A stretch of 64,000 nt of DNA from Rugalucina vietnamica (Eukaryota; Mollusca; Bivalvia; Lucinida; Lucinidae): assembly GCA_964017185.1 (NCBI GenBank), contig OZ024873.1, positions 50,578,760 through 50,642,759 on the forward strand, in the 5' to 3' direction. Shown in pieces: positions 9,839 to 21,837 of the stretch (positions within the stretch are counted from its first letter, which is position 1; the number at the start of each line of letters is the position of its first letter). The notes below the pieces were generated by a model. It worked only from the letters and a program-made list of their open reading frames with translations. It ran no database searches and had not been told where the DNA came from. The position numbers and the translations under genes are program-made.

Positions 9839-12220
9839 CAATCAACGACTTGAGCAAAACTGTCAAAAGTTTTCGTTTGAAAAGTTTTATTTTTTAACAC
9901 ATCTAACATTCTCTGTATATCGCATGGGCAAGTTCTCGTAACTGGCTGATATTGACATCTTTACGCTCAAAGAGGCAGCATAGATCTCGTGACGAGCTAA
10001 TGTTTTTCATCTGAAAATAAAGAACATCGAGACAAAACACTTTCGTCTATGGTAATTGCACTTGATACCACGCAACAATCACAGTTGGGAAAGTAAGCAA
10101 GCAAGCACTTCATTCTGTGCTGCCCTCCTGAGAAAGCAAATGCATGCAAAGAAGTCAATTACTATGTCTTATTGTATCTGAGCCTATTATTTACACTACG
10201 TTATCAAAACCGTTCTCACAAGCAAACTAAGTATGTGTAAATACTTTGCCTAACGTTTAGCATAATTATTCTAGTTTTTAAGAGCAAAAGTTAAGTGCCC
10301 GCAAAATATTTTAAAAGCATAATACAAATTCAAAATTCATGCATTTAGAAAGGAGGCATGTCATAGCAAAGAACTAATGAAATATTTGTCTCGGCCTGTC
10401 TGATTTTAAAAAATAAGTATCGTTTTAATATGCATTATTTTAATAATAAGCCGTATTTCTTAAATCGGATTTATGCACCCCATACGTCCCGTCTGTACAA
10501 ATTTCACCCCAAGTCAGGGAAGTGTATACTGGAACAACCTGTAACACACACAAAAAATAGAGCCGAAGTCAAACTCTTACATTTCTTGAAAGAACAAAAA
10601 TGTTAAGAATGTATAGCAAAATTGCAATGTTTAACATTTTGAAACTGTGACAAGTTTGTCGCTAAAAATGCCTAATGTCTATATCTCTAATGACAAAATA
10701 ATAATGTCTAAACCACATTATTATTCTATCTGTGGACTAAGTTTCCTGTTATGATATTGATTTTGAGTACTTTTTTATAAGATTTGAAAAATGTGTATAA
10801 AAACACTCTTTCAAAGCAGTAGTAACTGCCGATTTTAATCAGAAAAAGCCCAGATTGTTTCCGTTGTAACCATGCCATCGAATAGGGGCGATTGCATCAA
10901 TATACACATGTGTATACTCACTGGGGTGATATTTAATTGGATGTGTATTCTTCATTTTCGAAATAAAACTTTGCTAAACTTTTGGCGAAGTATATATGTT
11001 ATGAAGATGGTAAATCAGACTGAATTTCAAACAAAGATACGGTAATTAAAACGCAATCATTCAATTTAATTATATATATTTATTGCAAAGCAAAGCAATA
11101 AATCATAAATAAAACTAGGTTCTAACTTTTATATTTTATCTATAATATTTATTGTTTGTATATCATACCTAATGAAAAATGATTTGCTGTAAATATGGTT
11201 TTCATCGCTTTTGACGTAAAATGTACATTAAATGAAGAGGATTGTTTTGCATTGCAAAATTATTGTATCAGCTTGTAGCCATAGATCTTCCTAACGGAAA
11301 AAATGTATTCGTTGATTAACGTTCACGAATGCAGCGTGTCATTGTTCGCGCTAGGAATAAATGACCAGTCATATTTTATGGGCATTTTCATTGCGTTCAA
11401 GTCATGATGCTTTCGGTTACATTTCGAAACATTCAAACCTGTATTCTGAAACTAAATGTTTACTTTTCATACACTTCGTCGGCAAAGAGCGAAAAATAAA
11501 CGTTTTAAATTAAAGACTCCATTTTTCTACGATAATATCGTATCCAGAAGCAAAATAATTCATGATTTGTCTTTGTCACTTCTTAGGCATTCGAAAACGC
11601 ATTTTGCGTTTAAATAGAAGCCATGATAAGAGTTTTCGCTTACATTAACATTGATAAAACATATTGAAAAGACTGAGACCTCGAATAGATACAAGCAATC
11701 TAATAAGTGATGCGTTTCTAAAGTGCCTCAGTATATATACTGACGGACTTTAATAACGAAACACTTTACTTTGCAAATCATTTGCTAAAAACTGATTTAA
11801 AATTAAACTAAAGAATAAAATAAATATAATATCGCGAATCTTAACATTATACACACTATTAATCCATAAAAATTTGTTCGCTGAATTCTTTGCTAAAGCT
11901 GCTTTCTCCGACGTCATCGAGACGTAACATTTCTCAAAAAATTCTAAATTCTAAACAGTGGCTACAAGAAAGGGATTTTGTAAAGGCAAACCAACTCCGG
12001 TGATAGCTAACATCCTAATGCATAAGAAAAAGCAAGCTAAACATTGGTGTTTTTCATTGCTGTTTTAGGCGCTAATGTTTTTCGCTGTCGTTGAACTTAA
12101 AGTGTTCATAGCACAGAGTCGTTCGATTACAACGCCGAAAGTTATAAGAATATTTTGTTAGTCCCGTGCCAATATACATGTATTGTCTTCTGAATCTGTT
12201 TCAATGTTACTCGCAAATAT
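9839..12220. other. long AT-rich stretch, mostly featureless
   Basis: No coding frame of note. The only structure seen is the hairpin-bearing repeat near 11,020-11,115, listed separately. Confidence 0.5.
11020..11115 (+). repeat. short hairpin-bearing repeat (R4), copy 1
   Basis: Contains TTCAAACAAAG, GGTAATTAAAA and the hairpin ATTTATTGCAAAGCAAAGCAA. The reverse complement of 25,165-25,255 carries the same order of blocks, indicating a dispersed family. Confidence 0.5.
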
Positions 12221-13075
12221 TAAGTTTTATCCTATCTCCTGGATAATATTTATGTTAGATTCGGAACCAAGTTATACAGACAAATTGTTGGAATCCCTAC
12301 GGGTACAAATTGCGCCCCTCTCGTAGCTGATTTATTTTTATACTGCTACGAAAGAAAGTTCATGGATTCTCTTAGCCACGACAATCAAGCTGATGTTATC
12401 GAGGCTTTTAATTTGACTTCTAGTTACCTCGATGACCCTTTGACAATCCTTATTTTGAAGGCATGGTCAAACAAATTTATCCCCCTGAATACAGTTGAAT
12501 AAAGCAAACACCACAGCTACCGAAGCCCCCTTTTTAGACATACATCTTCCTATTGCAAGTGGATATTTTTTTTTTCTAAAATGTATGATAAACGCAATGA
12601 CGTTGATTTTGATATAGTAAACTTTCCGTTTTTTTGGATGGTGACGTTCCTCGCCGTGCTTCTTATGATGTATACGTTTCGCAATTTATTAGGTTTGCTA
12701 GAGTCTGCAATCATGTTGCGGACTTCAATGCGCGAAATAAATGTTTAACAGCCAAACTTCTTCAGCAGGGCTATCGGTATCATAATCTTCGAAAACAAAA
12801 AATCTAAATTTTATCGCAGACACTATGAATTGATTTCCAAATTGAAAATTGGGCTAAAGACCCATTTACGAGATGGCCTTTCGGAACCACAATTTTATTT
12901 TTCTTTTCAGTTTAAAAAAATCATAACACGTTACAGATGTATAGGTTATAACTTGAATGTTATGCGACAGTCTCCATGCTTAGTTTTTTACCCAATTATG
13001 GTTGATAACTACGCTGCCTTCTTTAACTGCACGCCAGTGGGTCGGGCGTCAGACACTATGATGGCCCCGACATAA
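12221..13075 (+). pseudogene. decayed reverse transcriptase
   Basis: From about 12,221 the translation reads into VRFGTKLYRQIVG and then GIPTGTNCAPLVADLFLYCY, a typical RT palm block, followed by SSYLDD at the catalytic YxDD position. The frame then breaks at about 12,440, and homology continues in other frames with stops (EAPFLDIHLP, later FDIVNFP). It ends in an 81-codon open stretch at 12,830-13,075 ending in FNCTPVGRASDTMM. At least two frameshifts and an in-frame stop make it non-functional. The exact RT clade is uncertain: Penelope-like and other non-LTR types are both possible. No endonuclease domain is visible. Confidence 0.8.
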
Positions 13076-13154
13076 AGTTATTCATTTTTATATTAGTTGG
13101 TTGGGACCGGAGCTTCTTGTCTGTTGCTTGGCCCACCGGTGTTTTACTGCTGTT

Positions 13155-13320
13155 TTTCTTTTGCTCCGGAGTAAGTAAGTTATTTGGCGCCCAGGGATCT
13201 CCATCATCGGGCAGCTTACTCAATCTGCAACTCCTTGTTTTTGATTCATCATGGTGGTTATAATGATTTATTTGTTTGTCTATTATGATTCATTGACTAG
13301 TTAGAGATTCACCACGAGGA
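13155..13320 (+). repeat. R3, 3' region of the reverse transcriptase element
   Basis: It lies 80 bases after the RT stop codon. It carries TTTGCTCCGGAGTAAGTAAG, CTCAATCTGC and the GATTCATTGACTAGTTAGAG block found in the other R3 fragments, which links R3 to the RT element. Confidence 0.75.
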
Positions 13321-13774
13321 CATCGTTTGGGTTTGTGTTTCTTTCCAGAAATCGTGTTCGACCTGAAGACGTGTTTTCGTCCCACTGACCTATAATGCAA
13401 ATTATTTTTGTGTTGAATTGTGGGTAATGCTTGAAATAATACTGTATGGCGTGAATTACGGACACTGACATTTAATTTTTGGTACTGAAATTAAGCAGGC
13501 CGATTGTATCAAATGTTTCTCGGACACATTCTGTATTCTGAGAGAAAGGATCGATAATGCAAGTGTTGCGTTTTTAAAGTCCTTGAATATATTAAAAATC
13601 AGGCGTAAGGCATAATGTTTCGATGGACAACCCTTCTGTAACAAGGGATATCGGATCCCGAGTATTATGACAAAGGATATAAATAATGAACATTAGAATA
13701 ATAGTAATAAAAGTGTTAAAAGTGTAAAATGTTTAAACTTTTTTTTACATTATTTAAAAAGATATCGATATAAC
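13321..13774. other. spacer between two R3-bearing copies
   Basis: AT-rich sequence without a recognised feature. It separates the first RT copy from a second, mostly non-coding copy. Confidence 0.4.
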
Positions 13775-14250
13775 AGAATTGGTTACAACTTGAATGTGAT
13801 GCAACTTGTAGGTAGTATGCTTAGATTTTAACCAGCTGTTAGTTGTTTTGGGCTGAAGCTTCTTGTTTGGTGCTTGGCACACTTACTAAATGTTTCTAAC
13901 CGCTGCAGAAACTGTGGGTGAGGTTTGTGGACTGTAAATCGAATTCACCCCAAATAATTTCTTGCTGCTGATCGTTCTTCTGTTGCGGGTTCTAATTAAT
14001 TTATGTTTTGTTGTTGAAAGTTTTTGCTGTTTGCACCTTATGTACTTTTTCATGTATTTAGTTAATTCCGGTTAACTGAATGACTACCTATTCTAAATTA
14101 GAAATATCTGCTCACCCGGTTTACATGTACGATATGTTCTCTGTATAAGAACCTGATTGTCATTGAATTCAGTTCTCCCTGCCTCAGTCTTTGGAGTGGG
14201 AATTTCGTTCTGATTATGCCATTTCCTGATCATTGCTTACTTTCACCTTT
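13775..14250 (+). repeat. second copy: RT 3' end remnant plus R3
   Basis: 13,775-13,870 repeats in diverged form the last coding bases and trailer of the RT (GGTTACAACTTGAATGT..., then AGCTTCTTGTTTGGTGCTTG). The rest is R3: CTGCAGAAACTGTGGGTGAG, TGTTTGCACCTTATGTA and GTGGGAATTTCGTTCTGATT. Confidence 0.7.
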
Positions 14251-14693
14251 TCGTTCGCTCTGTTTATTCAGCGTTTCTTTTGAGTCCTCGTTTCTGATTT
14301 ATAACATTGCTTAAATGTGAAGTTGTCTGTCACAGTGATAAACGATTAAAAATAAAACTGAGATCCTTAAAGAGCAGCAAACGCTGGCGGAATGGGAAAG
14401 GGGATGCGCTATACCGCGGCTTCGGCTACTTAAGCCCCTTCAGTGACCTTGTAGATTTGACAACATGGAGCCAAAGATAATTTCTGTAATTTATTAGAAC
14501 TTAACAATTGTTGACAGGTTACAGCTGCCTAAGGGTGTGAAATGTGGTCACGTGATTTAAGCCCTCCAGTGATTCTTTTAGTTACCGTTCCGGTGCGGTT
14601 CTGCTGGTTTTAGCTTATGTTGTCTTTTTATTGTCTCATTACAACCATTTTGTCAGCTGTAAAAGTTGAAAAAATCACAAGAAAACCTTTGAT
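14251..14693. other. no recognised feature
   Basis: No coding frame or repeat boundary was identified. Confidence 0.4.
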
Positions 14694-14900
14694 ATTTTTT
14701 CTTATTTTTGCTCAAAACATAGATTGTGGGTAAACGTTAGAACCGCCTCGCCAAGGCGGTTCTAACAAGTACCTAAAATCTATGTTTTGGAGAAAAAAAA
14801 TAAGAAAAGAATGTATATTCCTATATACCCCAGGTTTATTATATAAAAGTGGGGTACAAGGGAGTATACATTACACGGAGTGACATGTTTTCCTGGTGTA
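14694..14900 (+). mobile_element. double-hairpin element, full copy
   Basis: A large hairpin at 14,694-14,810 has arms running from TTTTTTCTTATTTTTGCTC to the apex AACCGCCTCG / CCAAGGCGGTT and back. It is followed by a smaller hairpin-like block (CCCCAGGTTTA...AAAGTGGGG) and a tail with ACACGGAGTGACATGTTTTC. The same order is seen in four other copies. Confidence 0.8.
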
Positions 14901-15665
14901 CTCTCTTGTCAGCCTCACATTTCGTATTTGCTTGATGGCATCCGGGTTACTACCTTGTTTGTTAAGAGCTAGTCGTTGCATTCCATGTGATTTTTAACAT
15001 ATTCTAATGTCTTGTGTTGCACTTTCTTTCCAGCCGGCCTTTTAATCCGTGTTTACTATTCTTTCATACTGTGTGCAAATTGTTTATTAATATCATTATC
15101 ATACATCTCTCCATTTATACCTTTTCAACTTAATCACATTATCGTTCTGCTGGCGGAATAATTGTTTATAACTTTAATTAATTCTTACCGTATCATATGC
15201 TTTTTCTCTGAACTAAATTATGCATCTTACATTGCATGTTAGACGCTAATGATCCATTAGGGTTGACGCGTCGTTAAATCAATCATTACATTATACAGGG
15301 ACTTGGGAACAGGTATTGTTAAAACAAATTATATAGTTAATAATTCGTTCTATGCAGAAAATTTGGTCTAGACAAGTAAGGTACATGTATCATTTGTAAT
15401 ATGTAGCTTAGTTATGGCCATAATTATTGAGGGATGTCATATTTTCGCCTCTGTTAAATTCACTTAAAGTTATATGTTGTGCACATTCCAGCATTGGACT
15501 TGATAAGTTATGCTCGATTTTCTTACACTGTTATTTGCCAAGGCTCAAATTCACAATTGAAAAAGGAAGAACACAGCAAAGAAGTGTTAGATCTTATAGG
15601 ATCAGAGCTGATATAAAGGTACAAGTAGGCGTTATCAAATCCGCTCTGCAAGATCCTGCAATCAA
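14901..15665. other. no recognised feature
   Basis: AT-rich sequence. The 90-codon frame at 15,427-15,699 has no recognisable domain and runs into a foldback arm, so it is not called as a gene. Confidence 0.4.
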
Positions 15666-15667
15666 GA

Positions 15668-16374
15668 TTAACTTAAAGTGTTTTGGTACCCTTAATTAAT
15701 ATGTACTTCAAATTAAAGGGATTTTAAAACTATGAATTTTGGTATAATTTATAAAAGATGATAATAATCGCACGAAAAATTAGAAAGTTAAAGGCAATTT
15801 AACATGCAACCAAATGATTTCATAGGCCCCGCCATTTTGTTTTCTCTGTTAGTTTTCATATTTTTATTAAAACTAAAATAAACAGTAAACCGAATTAAAA
15901 TTAACACTTAATAAGTTCTTCAATTATTTGGACCAGCTAGTTATATGTTTTTAAATCGTCTTAGAAATAGTGTTATAACAGCTGTTAGAAAATATTCAAA
16001 ATGGTCGCCAGGAGTCTACATTTGGTAATGCATGGAGTCTGAATCAAACTTCGAAAAAATCAAATTAAATGAATTGTTTTCGACTATTCTTGTATCAAAC
16101 TTTGATAGATGTTTATTTCTAGGAACAAGCAATATTGTTAACTGAATTGGCACACATTTTATGGTAAAGGAATCCTTTAATTTTGATTTTACCCCATTTG
16201 TTTTCAATCTAAAATAATAAACAAAATGGCGGCCGTCCATGTCTCATACTTAATGTCTCATAGCTTTCTTACTAGACCATCGATTTTTGTCATTTTTTAT
16301 CAAAATGCTTGTTTTACAAAGCTCTTTAATTTGAATAAAAATTTCATTTAGGGTACCAAAACACTTAAAGAAAT
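15668..16374. mobile_element. ~700-bp foldback element
   Basis: Left end CTTAAAGTGTTTTGGTACCC and right end GGGTACCAAAACACTTAAAG are perfect reverse complements (about 15,672 and 16,353). Further in, CGCCATTTTGTT (about 15,831) and AACAAAATGGCGG (about 16,222) also pair. The centre is AT-rich and non-coding. Confidence 0.65.
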
Positions 16375-16505
16375 AGATCAGCTCTGGCAGTGAATCGTCG
16401 AGTAATAGATCAGCTCTAGCAGTGAATCTTCGAGTAATAATTCACTGTTTGGAGGTCATTGTAAAGAAGATCACATCATGAGCGCGTAGCGCGAGTGATA
16501 TACAT
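16372..16505. repeat. half-hairpin repeat with GCGCGTAGCGCG apex motif
   Basis: Two successive copies of TAGATCAGCTCTRGCAGTGA lead into TAATAATTCACTGTTTGGAG and end at GAGCGCGTAGCGCGAGTGA. This is one arm plus apex of the palindrome at 17,060-17,227. Confidence 0.75.
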
Positions 16506-17059
16506 CCCTACAACTAACCAACAAACAAACACGCGTTTATCTACATGTATTTCTTTTCTAATACACACATAAAAAAAGGAATAAGAGTCACTGAAAACGT
16601 CGATATCGTACATCTTTCCGCCATTGCATTGTAGATGTCCTGTCAAAATATTGGCTATAATGCGGGTATTTACACACATTTATTTTATACATGTATTTAG
16701 CTGCGAAATTAATGTATATCAAAAATGGATAAAAGTGATATTTTCACTGCAGAATTGATATTCTAACACACCTCGCCTATATAGCCAATGGTAAAAAACG
16801 TGTTATATTGTGCAACAATTTCACTGGGCGAATAAGCGTGACGTTACTTTGCGGCATTTGTGACGTCAGCTATCCCACAAAGCAGCGTTAGACGGTGAAA
16901 CGTACGTCGTTTTAGCGCACAACAAACGTAATAAGTGTGTGTAAATACCAGCATTACAGTCAAATATTTGGCGGGATATCTGCAATGCAATGGTGGAAAG
17001 CTGAACGATATCGACGGTTTCAGCAACATTTATTCCGTTTATTGTGTGTTAGAATCGAA

Positions 17060-17227
17060 ATAGATCAGCTCAAGTGCGTGAATTGTTGAGTAATAATTCA
17101 CTGTTTGTCGGTCAGTTGTAAGAAGATAAATCACTCGCGCTACGCGCTCGTGATTTGATCTTCTTTACAACTGACCTCCAAACAGTGAATTATTACTCAA
17201 CAATTCACTGCTAGAGCTGATCTATTT
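17060..17227. repeat. 168-bp near-perfect palindrome
   Basis: The left arm begins AATAGATCAGCTC and the right arm ends GAGCTGATCTATT. TAATAATTCACTGTTTG pairs with CAAACAGTGAATTATTA. The apex is TCACTCGCGCTACGCGCTCG. Confidence 0.85.
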
Positions 17228-17562
17228 CTTAATTGATATTTTCACTAGTGATTGATATATATCAGCCGATATTTTCACTGTTGAGTTTGGATTACTTCTG
17301 ACGTTTCCATTCACTTTACGTCATTAAATGTGCCTCACTTCAGAAATTCAAATGCCTATAACTCCGTTATTTACGAACGAAAACATAAAGTGTGGGTTTT
17401 CAATTTCTTAGTTAGAACGTTAGGAACAATGTGGTTCCAAAATTATTTGTGTTTTCAAATTTTCAAAAATCTTTGGTTTTTGCATTTTCACCGCCTGCTT
17501 TGTGAATCGGAAAAATAGGCCCGTGTATTGTATAAAATAAAAAGAAAATTTACTTTTTATCG

Positions 17563-17685
17563 GTAAATACCAAATATATTTCATCGATTTACTTGGAAAC
17601 ATCTAAATTTTCACTCATGCTACGCACTCGTGGAAATTTTGATGTTTTCAACTCACTCGATGAAATATATTTGGTATTCACCTCA
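17563..17685. repeat. second internal palindrome with CTACGC apex
   Basis: Left ACCAAATATATTTCATCGA pairs with right TCGATGAAATATATTTGGT. The apex TCATGCTACGCACTCGTG is a variant of the one at 17,140, so the two hairpins are related. Confidence 0.8.
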
Positions 17686-17894
17686 AAAAAGTATATATCC
17701 TCTATTTATTACGTTTGATATACGCTAAAACGACGTTACGGTGCTTGATGGGATAGTTGACGTCACAAATGGTCTCCAAATGGCGCAAAGTAACGTCACG
17801 CTTGTTCGCCAGGTGAATTGTTGCACAATATACCACGTTTTTAACCATTAGCTATATAGACGAGGTGAGTTAGAATCATTCATACTACGCAGTT

Positions 17895-19084
17895 AATATG
17901 ACAGCTGTGTTTAAAACAGAGATGACACGATTTAAGCAGAATCCAAGAAATCCATATCATTTTTGAGGAGCTAATTTTAATGAGTCAAAAGATAAAAACC
18001 TATTGATCTTGAAATTGTACAAATTAAGATTTACATAATCAAAGGTCGCTTACTTACTCTCGATATATAAGAAAAAAAATGTTTGACTTTTGCTAACGGA
18101 TTTTGTCAAATTATGTCAACACCGAGCATCATCTTTCATGATTTATACCACCATTCAAAACATAAAATAAAATTACTTAAAATTGAATTCGATTGATAAT
18201 TCAATGACATAAAATTCTACAAATGACATAATGAATGAATCTATTCAATCGCGCCAAAATTCCTACAATCACTGATATAATAATCTGATACAATATTCAA
18301 ACAAGATTAAATCCTATATGGGACCTATAGTTTAGATAAAACAAACCCTTTTTTATATCGGAACCAATAAAACACCATGCGCTTGACTGTCTGTTTTATT
18401 TAATGCTTTTAAACTGCTTCTTCATGACTCTTATTAATAGATTGCCACCCTCGCTCACCTTTTTGTGTATGTGTGACAAATTCACGGTCTTAGACCAACG
18501 TCAAATTTTTGAACCCGTTTATTGACAATTAAATTGGCATAATATTATCAAGTATTGTATACGCATTAAACATTTTCGACACTTGGTTTACAATTTTTAA
18601 ACTCACTTATTTTTTGTTGTCATCGATTAATAACCAAATGATGGTTCACATAAAATTTGAACAATATTTGCAGAAATATTCTCCTTAAATTTGAATTAGT
18701 GGACTGACGCCGAACATCGTAACACTGATGGCTATGCTATGAACCTTTGGCTAAAGTGAGCTAAAGTCTGTTTCGTAGTCTGTGATAATGGTTTTTCGCA
18801 GATATTTTACAACTGTTCAAATGTAGAAGAAATATTTTCTTGGCACAATATAGCATCTAGTTTGTCGCAAAATGTGCAGCAAAAATTTTGAAAATCGGTT
18901 GAATAATAAAAAAGTTCTGGTCAAAAACATTATTGAAGTTGAATAGGGATTTCCTGTACAAAAATCTCATGGAAGGGAGGTAAATATTTCCCCGCAAAAA
19001 AAATTAAATTCTAACTATTTAATCATGACGTCTCAAAATTATTTTAAATTGAAACAAATGACATACCCGAGACAAAATCTTCAT
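17895..19084. other. AT-rich stretch, nothing recognised
   Basis: No coding frame, tRNA or repeat copy was identified. Confidence 0.5.
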
Positions 19085-19215
19085 GATCAGGTAAAAATCT
19101 TTGTGTTGAATTTTGTCCTGTTAGCACCTTAGATGCATGTATGTTTTTCATATTTAAGTTAAGTTTGGGTAACTGAGTAATCACCTTGCTCATTCGGCTT
19201 GCGATATGTTTGAAT
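19085..19215 (+). repeat. R3 fragment
   Basis: Shares TTTTTCATATTTAAGTTAAG, GTAACTGAGT and GGCTTGCGATATGTTT with R3 elsewhere. Confidence 0.55.
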
Positions 19216-19499
19216 TTGAGTTGATGCTTTACGTCCCAGTCAACAGCTAAGGTCATGTCGGGACGTTGCCTCCACTTTATGGGACTTTTACCCAAAATGA
19301 GGATGTCATGACATCCAACAAGTGCTTAAAGTATAACAATCCAACAAAGCCACAAAGGCTTATATGTGTGGACGGTTTGACTTGAAACCACTTTTCCTGG
19401 GCAAGCTCAGACCTGAGCGGTTAACCAGTAATCAGATGGTCAGTCAGCAGCGACAAAGCTTTGCCTGGAGGCATATGCAGCCCATCTATTTCTTTAGGT
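19216..19499. other. spacer between R3 fragments
   Basis: No feature recognised. The 83-codon minus-strand frame at 19,044-19,295 overlaps the R3 fragment and shows no domain. Confidence 0.35.
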
Positions 19500-19655
19500 C
19501 CCAATGGGCGGGGCCCGGCTTACGATATGTTTCCTAAGTATAAGTACCTTATTGTCAACAGGTCAATTTAATGTTTCCTAACTCGTTTTTTGGAGTGGGA
19601 ATTTCTTTCTGAGTGTGTCTTTTCCTGATCATTGCCTACTTGTACTTTTTACTCC
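19500..19655 (+). repeat. R3 fragment
   Basis: GGCTTACGATATGTTTCCTA, AAGTACCTTATTGTCAACAG, GGAGTGGGAATTTCTTTCTG and CCTGATCATTGCCTACTTGT match the R3 end seen at 14.1-14.25 kb. Confidence 0.75.
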
Positions 19656-20295
19656 CTGGATACACAAAGTACAGAGTGAACTTGTACTAAAAGTAGTCGG
19701 GTCGGCCCGAAGTTTTATATATACGGGATTCGTAGTGATTAAATTTGACCTGTAAAGAAAACTGGATACAGATGTCATTAAACACCAGTAAACAGATATT
19801 CATTTGTTTCTTTTTCTCACGAGATTCCAATGATTCGTTGATCAAGCGGCAATAACACGCAAAACTTAATTAAGTCTTAGCAATCGTGTATAAGTACCCA
19901 TGTCTACGGGAAATAAATAACGTCAGGATGTGCCACGATTCGCAAACCATAAAAGAAATTCAAGACAATTAAATTGATTACGTACGTTTGAAGATAATCA
20001 AGTGTGGACAATATAATACAGTAATTTAATTTAAGCAACTGAAGTGAAAACAATAGAAATGTACTCGTTCGCTACCAATTAATTCTTAGTAGCTTGATAT
20101 TCAAGAAGACTCATTTAGACTGTTTATTCGTAGTAAAATGTGTTTTAACGAAGCATGAAGAACTACGAAATGATAAGCAAAATATAGAATAAAATTATTA
20201 TGATCAAAAATATGGAATAAAATGATGAGCAAAAAAGAAAATAAATGGAATGTATGGTATATGTACAAAGTCATGTACAATGGGAAACATGATTT
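19656..20295. other. no recognised feature
   Basis: AT-rich, with chance-length frames only. Confidence 0.45.
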
Positions 20296-20450
20296 GAGCC
20301 ACCTCGTGGAAAAACCAACAATGTGGTTTCCGAACAGGTCCGACACAAACTGAGCTGTACAAGCACAGAAGCAGGCTAGAAGCTGGAAATTTCGGATTGA
20401 AGAAGAAGAGGAAGTCTATGCAGATTGTTGGTTTTCCCATGAGGCGGCTC
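20296..20450. mobile_element. 155-bp MITE-like element with 30-bp inverted ends
   Basis: Ends GAGCCACCTCGTGGAAAAAC (20,296) and GTTTTCCCATGAGGCGGCTC (to 20,450) are near-perfect reverse complements, extended inward by CAACAAT / ATTGTTG. The termini resemble those of the element at 24,845. Confidence 0.8.
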
Positions 20451-20765
20451 ATTCATAGTGGATCCAGGTGAATATTTATAATCAGTCATGAATTCTACAA
20501 AATTAACATTACGAGAGACTACAGACTCGGTGAATTTCTTGTTTGGACATGGCTGTAATGACACTACGGAGGATGGATTTCAGAATCCATTTCACATTCT
20601 GCATGTGAAAATTCTCTTCATTACAGTTTTTGTAACCGTAACCATCGCCTGCATTATTGGTAAGTAGGTTAGCATGCGTATCGTTACGAAAAATTGCAAA
20701 GGCAATGTACAAAGATTTTTAAAGTGTAAAAAAAAAAAATCAGTAGAAAAAATTTGATTTTTTTT
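20451..20765. other. no recognised feature
   Basis: Unremarkable AT-rich sequence between two inverted-repeat elements. Confidence 0.4.
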
Positions 20766-21617
20766 ACTTGTAATCTATCACCCGAAATTTTGCTATAGAT
20801 ATGAAGCAGAACCATCACTGTCTAAACATTCCATCTTTTTTTCGCGATGCCTGCGAGAGCTTTTCGCAGACTTGCAGAAACGATGGAAACCCCCTGAAAT
20901 TAAAGTTGCAATTGTTCATTGATTGTTGCCTACCCAATCCAATTCTGTCATTTACCCCCTCTTACTGGTTCATTCAACTGCAAAACTGTTTTGATAATCG
21001 AAATGTCGACGATTTTTTACCCAAAACTTTTTTTTCACTTAAAATGTTGTCCTTTGCATGGTGAGCATGAAACTGAAAACCGTTTTTGAATACGCACTCT
21101 GGTTAGCTCAAACCAGCATTTTTAAAAATTTGATGTCAGACGTTTTAATCACACAATGCAAATTAATTAAGAAAACGTTCAGTCCAATGACAAATGTTTT
21201 AAAACAATGTAAAATCTAAACCAATGCTCGTAGCTCAAATCGGTTTTCTGTTCCATACTCGCAGCCTAAAGGGCAACGTTTTAAGCGAAAAAAATGGGGG
21301 TAAAATCGTGTTTTTAACCAAAAATCACAGATTTTTTAAATTTTCCAAAAGTGCATTTTAGACACAAAAGTATTGACATTTCGATTATCAAAACAGTTTT
21401 GCAGTTGAATGAACCAGAAAGAGGGGGTAAATGACAGAATTGGATTGGGTAGGCAACAATCAATGAACAATGGCAACTTTAATTCCAGGGGGTTTCCATC
21501 GTTTCTGCAAGTCTGCGAAAAGCTCTCGCAGGCATCGCGAAAAAAAAGATGGAATGTTTAGACAGTGATGGTTCTGCTTCATATCTATAGCAAAATTTCG
21601 GGTGATAGATTACAAGT
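20766..21617. mobile_element. 850-bp foldback element with ~244-bp inverted arms
   Basis: The left arm (20,766-21,009) and right arm (21,375-21,617) are reverse complements with few differences. Ends are ACTTGTAATCTATCACCCG and its complement, and the inner arm ends are CGAAATGTCGAC / GACATTTCG. The 365-bp centre is non-coding. The frame at 20,801-21,064 is a by-product of the left arm. Confidence 0.9.
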
Positions 21618-21837
21618 ACGTCCTGTCAACAAAAATAAAGTTTTGATGCTTATCAAACTTTGAGTAGTATATATGATTTATTTCCCGTAGACTCGTGTTC
21701 ATATGCACAGTTGTTAAGACGTTATAAGGTTTAGCGTGTAATCGCCTTTCGTTCAACGAGTTCGGGTAATTGAGAGGCAACCTTTTAGGGAACTGTAATA
21801 GTTGCACGGACATGAGTTTCATGTTAAAAGTAAGCAG

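Larger units (their letters stand above)
16745..17894. mobile_element. 1.15-kb foldback element with ~200-bp inverted arms
   Basis: The left arm (16,745-16,950) and right arm (about 17,690-17,894) are diverged reverse complements. Shared blocks include GCGTGACGTTACTTTGCG (reversed in the right arm), ATTGTGCAACAATT and TCGTTTTAGCG. Two further palindromes lie between the arms, so the element is a stack of hairpins. No transposase frame is present. Confidence 0.75.

Noticed and set aside
14694..14810. Hairpin as a bacterial-type terminator or microRNA precursor
   Set aside because: Repeated in five copies with a conserved second hairpin, so it is a repeat family. Without RNA data there is no ground to call a microRNA.
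19044..19295. 83-codon minus-strand frame as a gene
   Set aside because: No recognisable domain; partly overlaps a retroelement 3' fragment.
20801..21064. 87-codon frame as a gene
   Set aside because: It reads through the left arm of a foldback element; the mirrored arm does not keep it.
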